Shown here: positions 6,333 to 11,633 of the stretch, in pieces
Position numbering within the stretch: position 1 is the first letter of the stretch
Layout: each line of letters opens with the position of its first letter
Source of the DNA: Bacteriovoracaceae bacterium
GTDB taxonomy: Bacteria > Bdellovibrionota > Bacteriovoracia > Bacteriovoracales > Bacteriovoracaceae
Assembly (NCBI GenBank): GCA_947440875.1
Contig: CANETG010000065.1
Span: 1 to 11,633, forward strand
Reading direction: 5' to 3'
DNA length: 11,633 bases
The notes under the pieces: model-generated
Told to the model about the DNA's origin: nothing
The model's input: the letters and a program-made list of their open reading frames with translations, nothing else
Database searches by the model: none
Made by a program: the position numbers and the translations under genes

Positions 6333-8363
6333 CTAGTGAAGCCCCGCTCTTCTCAGGAGTGCGCCTACGTCAGGCTCCTGGCCGCGGAATCGTTTATAGA
6401 GTTCCATGGGGTGCTCTGTTCCACCTTTTTCAAGAATGTTCTCCCGAAACTTCTTCGCCACATCACGGTTAAAAATCCCTGACGTTTGGAAGAATTCGAA
6501 TGCATCAGCATCCAGAACTTCGGCCCACTTATACGAGTAGTATCCTGCCGAATATCCTCCGGCAAAAATATGCGAAAAAGAAGTCGAGATACTCGTTCCC
6601 GGAAGACGCCCAACGATACTCGTTTTCTCCGTAACCTTTATTTCAAAATCTTCGATCGACAAGATTGAGTCCGGATTTTGAGAATGATAGGCCATATCAA
6701 GAAACGCAAACGTTAACTGACGAAGTGTCCCCATTCCTTCGAGGAACTTTCCACTTTCTTTAATCTTCTTAACCAGATCAGCAGAGATCTTTTCACCCGT
6801 TTCGTAGTGTACAGCGAATAGATCAAGGCACTCTTTTTCAAGCACCCAGTTCTCCATGATTTGAGAAGGTAGTTCAACGAAATCCCAGTAAACATTCGTG
6901 CCTGATAAATCGCGGTACTTAACGTTTGAAAGTAAACCATGGAGAGCGTGCCCGAACTCATGATAAAGAGTAAGGACTTCGTCGAGTGTCAGCAGCGATG
7001 GTTTAGTTTTTGTTGGTTTTGTGAAGTTACAAACAATCATGATGTGAGGACGTTCGATTTTGCCCTGATACATTCCCTGATCTCTGATGCCAGACATCCA
7101 CGCCCCACCACGCTTGGTTGGTCTCGGGAAAAAATCCGTATAGAAAAGTCCTACAAACTTACCAGTGGCTTCATCGGTCACTTCAAAAGAACGGACGTCC
7201 TCATGGTATTTGGGAAGATCGAAAACTTCATGAAACTTGATTCCATAGAGTAGGCCCGCAACTTTAAAGACTCCGTCGACAACGTTCTCAAGTTTAAAAA
7301 AGGGACGAAGCATTTCATCGTCCATACTCAGCTCACGCTTCTTAAGAATTTCAGAATAGTACGGAGCATCGAAACTTTGAAAGTCTGTGATACCATCGAG
7401 TTCTTTAGCGAGATTTTTTAAGCGCTCGACATCTTTCATGGCGTGTGGGCGTGCCTTCTCTACGAGCTCGTCCAGGAAGTCCATCACTTTTCGAGGAGAC
7501 ATCGCCATGCGCTCTTCGAGAACATAATCGGCGTGCGTATTAAATCCTAAAAGTTTAGCGCGCTCATTTCTGAGTTTCAAAATTTCTTTGAGCGAGTCCT
7601 GGTTATCAAATTGATTATTGAAGGTCTTCGCACCGTTGGCGATCGCAAGCCGTTTCCGAAGTTCACGTTTTTTTGAATACGTCAGGAATGGAACCAGCGA
7701 AGGGGCGTCGAGGCCGAAGCACCATGATCCTTTCTTTCCTTTCTTCTCAGCGAACTCAGCTGCCGCTTCTAATACGGTCTCAGGGAGACCATCGAGATCG
7801 GCTTTGTTGGTAATTTCAAGAATATACTCATTCGTTGCTTTCAAGACATTTTGCGAAAAACTTAAAGTGAGTTTTGCCAGGCGCTCATCAATCTCTCTCA
7901 TTCTCGTTTTTTCAGAGTCTGCGAGAAGTGCTCCACTTCTCACGAATCCTTTGTACGTTTTTTCAATGATCGTGAGTTCTTCGGTTGTGAGTTTCTGCTC
8001 AAATCGAGAGTCGTGACAAGCTTTCACTTTTCCAAAAATGATGGGATCAAGTGAGATATCGTTTCCAAACTTGGTGAGGATCTCAGACATTTCGGGGGAA
8101 ATTTTTTCAAGATCTTCAGTGCACTCTGCCGAATGAAGATTGTAAAATAATCCCGCGATGGTGTTGACCTGATCAGAGATGTCTCCCTGTTCAACAATCA
8201 CATGCTGAAAATTAGATCCTGGAATTTTTTTATAATTCTCAAGTTTAGTTCTTGCTGAATCAACTGCTTCTTTCAAGGCCGGAAGAAAATGTTCTGCTTT
8301 AATGACATCAAAAGGGTAGGCCCCATGGCGAGCATTTGGGGTTTCGAGAAGTGGGTTTCGCAT
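6333..8363 (-). CDS. prlC: M3 family zinc metallopeptidase, oligopeptidase A-like
   Basis: This is probably a cytosolic zinc oligopeptidase that degrades short peptides, including cleaved signal peptides. It has 676 residues, close to E. coli OpdA and Dcp (about 680), and no signal peptide. The zinc motif HEFGH is at 468-472 (E469 catalytic) and the third ligand E497 lies in DFVELPSQIMENW. The HYETGE segment, the loop HIFAGGYSAGYYSY (H598 and Tyr 604/608/609/611) and the C-terminal MELYKRFRGQEPDVGALL all resemble oligopeptidase A more than peptidyl-dipeptidase Dcp, although the two are hard to separate by eye. The ATG at 8363 has a GAGGA site (8368-8372) that overlaps the stop of the upstream transporter gene, with only 7 bp between the genes, so the two are very likely co-transcribed. 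Family assignment is secure; the OpdA versus Dcp choice is moderate. Confidence 0.93.
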   Translation of the reverse strand: MRNPLLETPNARHGAYPFDVIKAEHFLPALKEAVDSARTKLENYKKIPGSNFQHVIVEQGDISDQVNTIAGLFYNLHSAECTEDLEKISPEMSEILTKFGNDISLDPIIFGKVKACHDSRFEQKLTTEELTIIEKTYKGFVRSGALLADSEKTRMREIDERLAKLTLSFSQNVLKATNEYILEITNKADLDGLPETVLEAAAEFAEKKGKKGSWCFGLDAPSLVPFLTYSKKRELRKRLAIANGAKTFNNQFDNQDSLKEILKLRNERAKLLGFNTHADYVLEERMAMSPRKVMDFLDELVEKARPHAMKDVERLKNLAKELDGITDFQSFDAPYYSEILKKRELSMDDEMLRPFFKLENVVDGVFKVAGLLYGIKFHEVFDLPKYHEDVRSFEVTDEATGKFVGLFYTDFFPRPTKRGGAWMSGIRDQGMYQGKIERPHIMIVCNFTKPTKTKPSLLTLDEVLTLYHEFGHALHGLLSNVKYRDLSGTNVYWDFVELPSQIMENWVLEKECLDLFAVHYETGEKISADLVKKIKESGKFLEGMGTLRQLTFAFLDMAYHSQNPDSILSIEDFEIKVTEKTSIVGRLPGTSISTSFSHIFAGGYSAGYYSYKWAEVLDADAFEFFQTSGIFNRDVAKKFRENILEKGGTEHPMELYKRFRGQEPDVGALLRRAGLH

Positions 8364-8367
8364 AAAT

Positions 8368-8372
8368 TCCTC
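8368..8372 (-). promoter_or_regulatory. Ribosome binding site of the M3 peptidase gene inside the transporter stop region
   Basis: The minus strand reads GAGGA, then ATTT, then the ATG at 8363. The site overlaps the stop codon of the transporter (8371-8373), which supports translational coupling within one operon. Confidence 0.6.
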
Positions 8373-9588
8373 AGCTGAAAAGGTGTCGGTGTAGTTGGAA
8401 GAGTTTGATGATCAGAAGGATCCAGATCCCCAGAAAAATGAACATCAGCATATTAAGAATGCTAGATGACTGGAGATAAATCAAGACTAGGGCCACGAAA
8501 GCTTTTCCTGCTCTATACACGAGCATATCGGTGAGATATTTAGCACCGTATTTTTGCTGGGCCTTGAGCGGCTGATACAGAATTTCTTTCCCGGAGCTGA
8601 AGAGCGAATAATCGGCTGCCTTGAGATACGTAAATAATGCGGCGATAGGTAGTAGGCCGATGCCTGAACCCGAAAGCATAAGCGCAATGGAGACGGCGTA
8701 GGAAAGAGGAATGAAGAGATGGAAATTTTTCTCGGACACTCTTGGAAGAAGAAAAGGTAACAGTACCACTTGGAAAATGAGAGTGAGGAGGTTAGTCAAT
8801 GAGTACATCCGTCCGAGGTAAGCAGTCCTTTCTTGGGATGAAGTAATCTGAGACTCAAACTCAAGATGGAACATGAAATCAGCAATGTTGATAACAAATT
8901 GTGTAAGAAAAACGACCAGCGCAACATAAAAAACGTATCTTCGAATTGCAGGCGTATCCAGAGACTTTAGTGGAGAGACATTCTTTTCTGAAATCTTTGC
9001 TAGTACGGGTCTTGTGAATAAAAAGAGAATCGCAGGAAGAAAAATAAAAAAGACACCAGTCCACATGACAGTCGAAGTTCCCCATTCAGCACTCAAGTAA
9101 CTGGTTAAGAGCCCACCAAGAATTCCACCGATACTTCCCGCGGCTCCGATAGGACCTAAAAGAAGCTTGAATTCATCGCGCGAGAAGAAAGTATTTCCGT
9201 ACGCGAGTAGCAGGTGCACTTGAAGAACGATGTAAATTTCTTTCCAGATGAATGGGATGTAGGCAGAAAAATGGCTTCCGGAAAGATAGCCTAGAGTACC
9301 GGAAATAAATAAAAGACCTGAGACGGCTGATGCCAGAAAAAAAACTTTCTGAACGGCAGAGTTTGTTTGAATCTTATTACAAACCATGACCGTCAGAGCG
9401 AGAAAAAATACTGATACAAACATTGCTGTGGGAGAGGATTTCGCCCCGAAGGCTTCAAAAAAAAATGTTATCCCTGAGGCACGGATGAGCGGGTAATTAA
9501 AAAGAACGAGGAAATAAGAAGCAAGGTAGATGAGAAGATTTTTGCGAAACGAAGGATCACTTGTTTTCCAGAGACTGAGGAACTTCAT
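8371..9588 (-). CDS. NTT/MFS-type membrane transporter, possible nucleotide (ATP/ADP-type) carrier
   Basis: This is a polytopic inner-membrane protein of 405 residues with about 11-12 hydrophobic segments (roughly 17-35, 54-72, 82-100, 108-130, 145-165, 173-192, 218-238, 262-282, 290-306, 309-325, 360-372 and 378-396). Two stretches recall the NTT/Npt (Tlc) nucleotide-transporter branch of the MFS. One is FSRDEFKLLLGPIGAAGSIGGILGG near residues 135-159. The other is the charged loop KEILYQPLKAQQKYGAKYLTDMLVYRAGKA near 334-363, which resembles the family's E-M-L-Y-x-P-L ... K-x-K-A-x-I-D-x-x-V-Y-R-x-G-D signature. It is shorter than the classical obligate-intracellular ATP/ADP carriers (about 500), and many such homologues in free-living bacteria have unknown substrates. 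Its ATG overlaps the stop of the DtxR-like regulator gene (ATGA), and the protease gene follows after 7 bp. Membrane transporter is near certain; nucleotide specificity is inference. Confidence 0.72.
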   Translation of the reverse strand: MKFLSLWKTSDPSFRKNLLIYLASYFLVLFNYPLIRASGITFFFEAFGAKSSPTAMFVSVFFLALTVMVCNKIQTNSAVQKVFFLASAVSGLLFISGTLGYLSGSHFSAYIPFIWKEIYIVLQVHLLLAYGNTFFSRDEFKLLLGPIGAAGSIGGILGGLLTSYLSAEWGTSTVMWTGVFFIFLPAILFLFTRPVLAKISEKNVSPLKSLDTPAIRRYVFYVALVVFLTQFVINIADFMFHLEFESQITSSQERTAYLGRMYSLTNLLTLIFQVVLLPFLLPRVSEKNFHLFIPLSYAVSIALMLSGSGIGLLPIAALFTYLKAADYSLFSSGKEILYQPLKAQQKYGAKYLTDMLVYRAGKAFVALVLIYLQSSSILNMLMFIFLGIWILLIIKLFQLHRHLFS

Positions 9589-10106
9589 TCCGATTTGAGG
9601 TAAGTATCGCCCTTCTGGATCTCTTCAAAATCATGCTGATGCTCGAACTGGTTAAAATCAAAGGAAGTACTAAACTGCATTCCTTTGAGGTCATTCGAAC
9701 AAAGAATTTTCATGAAGTTAAAAAATTTCTCGCGGCTTTCAGCACTCATCAGATGTTCCATGAGACACGAATCTTTATGGGCAATTTCTTCATCAACACC
9801 AATGATGTCTTTCAAGAAATAAAAAAGAAGAGTGCGTGAAGAGAGAATCCCATGCACGGCCTCGTGGCCAGAAGCTGACAGTGAGAGGAACTTACTTTCA
9901 TCTTCTAAAACTAACTCACGCTTTTTAAGATTTGTAAGAGCAGTTGAAACTGAACCTTTCGTAAGACCCATTTCATGAGCGATGTCAGTCACTCGCGCAT
10001 AACCCTTAGACTCTTTCAATTTGTGAATCGCCAGAAGGTAATGAACCATCGAATGCGTAAGATCGTTATCATGCGTGTGCTGAACGGACTGCTTTTTCTC
10101 TGACAT
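9585..10106 (-). CDS. DtxR-family metal-dependent transcriptional regulator, divergent metal site
   Basis: This is a DNA-binding regulator expected to respond to Fe(II) or Mn(II). Of 173 residues, a winged helix-turn-helix covers about 18-78 (recognition helix near TKGSVSTALTNLKKREL). The dimerisation/metal domain follows, ending in HKDSCLMEHLMS (110-121). Aligned by eye to DtxR, the primary-site residues C102, E105 and H106 become C114, E117 and H118, and M10 appears replaced by H22. Of the ancillary ligands, H98 is kept (H110) but H79 and E83 become R91 and F95. A Cys where MntR has Glu favours an iron-type site. There is no C-terminal SH3-like domain; instead there is a short acidic, His-containing tail, and the N-terminus is also His-rich. 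It overlaps the transporter gene by ATGA and leads the operon. The ATG at 10106 has no good ribosome site, consistent with a leaderless message. Confidence 0.85.
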   Translation of the reverse strand: MSEKKQSVQHTHDNDLTHSMVHYLLAIHKLKESKGYARVTDIAHEMGLTKGSVSTALTNLKKRELVLEDESKFLSLSASGHEAVHGILSSRTLLFYFLKDIIGVDEEIAHKDSCLMEHLMSAESREKFFNFMKILCSNDLKGMQFSTSFDFNQFEHQHDFEEIQKGDTYLKSE

Positions 10107-10141
10107 GCTAATAAAGTACCCACCCCCTAGATTGCCGTCAA
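10107..10141 (-). promoter_or_regulatory. Predicted promoter of the dtxR-like operon, leaderless
   Basis: On the minus strand TTGACG (10136-10141) is followed by a 17-bp spacer and TACTTT (10113-10118). The -35 matches the sigma-70 consensus at five of six positions. The -10 matches at three of six, but these are the important T1, A2 and T6. Six bases later comes the ATG at 10106, so the expected start of transcription falls on the start codon. This fits the lack of a ribosome site at a normal distance (the nearest G-rich run, GGGGGTGGG, lies inside the promoter spacer). Confidence 0.5.
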
Positions 10142-10175
10142 ACGATAAATATTAGTTGCACTTGTCTTGGGTACT
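10115..10175. repeat. 8-bp inverted repeat AGTACCCA ... TGGGTACT around the dtxR-like promoter
   Basis: AGTACCCA (10115-10122) and TGGGTACT (10168-10175) are perfect inverse copies. Read outward on opposite strands the similarity extends to TGGGTACTTT versus TGGGTACTCT (9 of 10). One arm overlaps the -10 box of the dtxR-like promoter. Arm centres are 53 bp apart, about five helical turns. A regulator binding both arms, possibly the DtxR-like protein itself, is inferred. The separation is far too long for a standard DtxR operator, so each arm would have to be its own site. Confidence 0.35.
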
Positions 10176-10244
10176 CTAGCTAAACCCCAACGCCTAAGCA
10201 CTTGAAATCACTAGCTTCTTCTTGGGGAAGAATTTCGCCCCCTA

Positions 10245-10270
10245 TGAGTGGACTCAGAGAGTGATAAAAT
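10245..10270 (+). promoter_or_regulatory. Extended -10 promoter with upstream palindrome for the secreted-protein gene
   Basis: TGATAAAAT (10262-10270) is a TG-n-TAAAAT extended -10 box matching TATAAT at five of six positions. No consensus -35 lies 16-18 bp upstream, as is common for extended -10 promoters. The palindrome TGAGT-GG-ACTCA (10245-10256) occupies the -35 region and could be an operator. Transcription would begin at about 10277-10278, where the ATG is, again predicting a leaderless mRNA. No Shine-Dalgarno sequence precedes the ATG. Confidence 0.45.
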
Positions 10271-10277
10271 ACGTCTT

Positions 10278-11633
10278 ATGAAAATGTTAATCTACGTATT
10301 ATGCCTCTCCCTCTCGCTGCAGTCATTTGCTCAATCGGTGGATAATTCCAATTCACTCGACTCTACTTTCTCAGAAACGACTCCGCTAACAGACGCCCAG
10401 AATGATGAGTCTCAGACTTTTATTCACAAAGGGATTCAGGAAAAAAAGATCAAAGAGGGATGCGATAATAAAACTCTGAAAGGCTGTGATCCTAGTCAAG
10501 TTGGTGGTGGTCTCGAAGATCAAATTGGGAAAATGTATGTTCTCCTTTTTGGACTTGGACCTATGTTTATGGGCAAGGGATCATCTTCAGCACCGGCAGC
10601 AACTGCAGCACCGGCAGCACCGGCTGGACAGGCCACTCAGGCAGCGGGAGCTGAAAAACCTCAAGGAAAAGATTACTGCATTTTTATTCCTATCGGTTAC
10701 GAAGCGATTTCGATGCTGACTCAGATGGGTGGACAAAAACAAGCGCAACAAGAGACAGCAAATCTTGATCCACAGCTCGCGGCTCTTGCTCAATTAAAAG
10801 AAGCTCACAAGACAAGGAAGAAAACTGCGACTCAACAATCTGTTGCCTATGGTGTGACGACGGCTTGCTACGCAGGAATGCTGCTCACAAAAACACTCAA
10901 ACCCGATATGATGACGATTGCAAAAATGGCGGGAGCAGGAGCTCTCACAACTCTCTATATGTCTAAAGCTAAAAAGCACGGTGATGCTGCTAAAAAAGTT
11001 CAGCTCGTCATCGACTCACTCCCTAAAGCTGGGGATTGTAATCCGTGGACAGGAACTTCTTGTTTCTGTGCTGAGAAAACTTCGGCAAAACTTTACCCCG
11101 GACAGTTCAAAGAAATTTGTGTTCTTAATAAAGGAAATTTCGACGGTCCTCTTTCCAATTTTGGTTGCGCCGTTCAAGTCGCAGGAAAAATTTCACTGGA
11201 CGCTAGCTGCGGTTGTAAAAAAACCAACACATGTCTTTCGTCAAAAATTAGTCTCGGAAGAGGAACTCTGGGCATGGGTGCAAACTTCATCAACGACGCC
11301 AACAAAGGCCTTCAACTCTTGGATCCAAGTCAGTTTGATGAAGCTAAATTAAACGCTTTCCAATCGAACATGGCGGGGAAACTCGCGGACGTGAACATCA
11401 AAGGAGAACGAATCCCGGATGTGAAACTGACTCCGACACAAAAAGCCGCTGCCGATTCTTTAACTGGACTTGTCCCTCCGGCACTGGCCAATCTCGCTGC
11501 CGCTGGGGGAACTGCTTCTCCGCCGTCGGGCGGTCTCATGGGTGGATCCACGGCCTCAGCTCTGGATAAACTTCCGGCTGCCCTTCGAAAAGAAATGAAA
11601 GACTTTGAGGTCTCCGGCGAATACCGCGGCACC
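10278..11633 (+). CDS. Secreted Cys-rich protein of unknown function, 3' partial
   Basis: I do not recognise this family. The frame is open from the ATG at 10278 to the last base: 452 codons with no stop. Residues 1-18 form a clean signal peptide (MKMLIYVLCLSLSLQSFA, cleavage before QS), so it is exported. The mature part has 12 cysteines (62, 70, 134, 197, 254, 262, 264, 281, 297, 311, 313, 319), many in CxC or close pairs (SCFC, CGC), suggesting disulphides. Hydrophobic stretches at about 85-99, 188-205 and 212-228 could be membrane segments, the last two forming a hairpin around KPD. A low-complexity Ala/Pro stretch spans about 103-125, and a Gly/Ser/Pro/Ala-rich region lies near 400-427. 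Gene reality is supported by the signal peptide, the aligned extended -10 promoter and the unbroken frame. It is divergent from the dtxR-like operon. A cell-envelope or secretion-machinery component is possible but unproven. Confidence 0.85.
   Translation, partial: MKMLIYVLCLSLSLQSFAQSVDNSNSLDSTFSETTPLTDAQNDESQTFIHKGIQEKKIKEGCDNKTLKGCDPSQVGGGLEDQIGKMYVLLFGLGPMFMGKGSSSAPAATAAPAAPAGQATQAAGAEKPQGKDYCIFIPIGYEAISMLTQMGGQKQAQQETANLDPQLAALAQLKEAHKTRKKTATQQSVAYGVTTACYAGMLLTKTLKPDMMTIAKMAGAGALTTLYMSKAKKHGDAAKKVQLVIDSLPKAGDCNPWTGTSCFCAEKTSAKLYPGQFKEICVLNKGNFDGPLSNFGCAVQVAGKISLDASCGCKKTNTCLSSKISLGRGTLGMGANFINDANKGLQLLDPSQFDEAKLNAFQSNMAGKLADVNIKGERIPDVKLTPTQKAAADSLTGLVPPALANLAAAGGTASPPSGGLMGGSTASALDKLPAALRKEMKDFEVSGEYRGT
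10590..10624 (+). repeat. Short GCACCGGCAGCA repeats coding an Ala/Pro linker
   Basis: GCACCGGCAGCA occurs at 10590-10601 and 10608-10619 (18-bp offset), and a third partial copy, GCACCGGC, starts at 10617. All are in frame and encode APAA units of a flexible Ala/Pro-rich stretch. Such repeats may vary in number between strains. Confidence 0.6.

Larger units (their letters stand above)
10107..10277. other. 171-bp divergent spacer between the dtxR-like operon and the secreted-protein gene
   Basis: It holds the two predicted leaderless promoters and the TGGGTACT inverted repeat. It also holds two loosely spaced copies of a GCACTTG ... CTAGCT pair (GCACTTG at 10158 and 10198; CTAGCT at 10176 and 10211), and a CCCCAA (10185-10190) / TTGGGG (10222-10227) complementary pair. 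No small open frame with a ribosome site and no tRNA-like fold was found. Confidence 0.4.

Noticed and set aside
7618..8016. 132-codon plus-strand open frame within the M3 peptidase gene
   Set aside because: It is antisense to a conserved coding region with clear family motifs. Its product has no recognisable features and no ribosome site.
10176..10187. DtxR/MntR-type operator at CTAGCTAAACCC
   Set aside because: Only the central TAGCTA is symmetric. The flanking arms do not pair, so it does not reach the usual 19-bp palindrome.
10185..10227. Structured RNA or tRNA remnant based on CCCCAA/TTGGGG and an ACTTGAAATCACT stretch
   Set aside because: The inner stems do not pair well. There is no acceptor stem, T-loop or CCA, and the loops are too irregular for a tRNA.
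10918..11352. 144-codon plus-strand frame overlapping the secreted Cys-rich protein gene
   Set aside because: It is an out-of-frame shadow of the frame starting at 10278, which has a signal peptide, promoter and unbroken coding to the window edge.
11330..11632. 100-codon minus-strand open frame at the right edge
   Set aside because: It is antisense to the open secreted-protein frame. Its Ala/Pro/Arg-rich product looks like a reverse translation of a Gly/Ala/Pro-rich coding segment.

Overview
The window looks like a stretch of ordinary, compact chromosome from a Gram-negative bacterium with moderate to low GC. The best guess is a Bdellovibrionota predator-type lineage (Bacteriovorax/Peredibacter-like). 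That guess rests on gene content (short FeoB, an NTT-like nucleotide-transporter homologue, a periplasmic 5'-nucleotidase, a secreted Cys-rich orphan protein) and on tight gene packing. No rRNA or other marker gene confirms it. I see no tRNA, rRNA, CRISPR array, insertion sequence or phage gene.

Layout. Bases 1-441 (+) hold the 3' part of a DUF4442/hotdog thioesterase-like gene. It runs tail-to-tail into feoB, overlapping by 14 bp. The feoAB pair (428-2538, -) encodes ferrous iron uptake, and its two genes overlap by ATGA. A 93-bp divergent spacer separates feoA from a secreted UshA-like 5'-nucleotidase (2632-4185, +). That gene ends with zero spacing against a convergent soluble sensor histidine kinase (4186-6249, -; GAF-PAS-PAS-HisKA-HATPase). 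Upstream of the kinase on the minus strand lies a probable operon read from 10106 downwards: a DtxR-family regulator, an NTT/MFS-type transporter (ATGA overlap), and an M3 oligopeptidase A-like protease (7-bp gap). The kinase follows after 83 bp and may be read through. A 171-bp divergent spacer (10107-10277) then leads to a rightward gene that stays open to the window edge: 452 codons of a secreted, Cys-rich, Ala/Pro-containing protein that I do not recognise.

How the parts may fit together. FeoAB and a DtxR-family regulator point to metal homeostasis. The 5'-nucleotidase (periplasmic nucleotide breakdown), the NTT-like carrier and the cytosolic oligopeptidase suggest scavenging of nucleotides and peptides, which would suit a predator, but this is inference. 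The most unusual signals are regulatory. Both genes flanking the 10107-10277 spacer have promoter-like elements placed so that transcription would start at or within a base of the ATG (predicted leaderless mRNAs). That spacer also carries an 8-bp perfect inverted repeat (TGGGTACT) whose GGGTA core recurs three times upstream of feoA at 12- and 24-bp intervals. The DtxR-like protein itself keeps the primary metal-site residues but lacks two expected ancillary-site ligands. No obvious new defence or mobile system is present.
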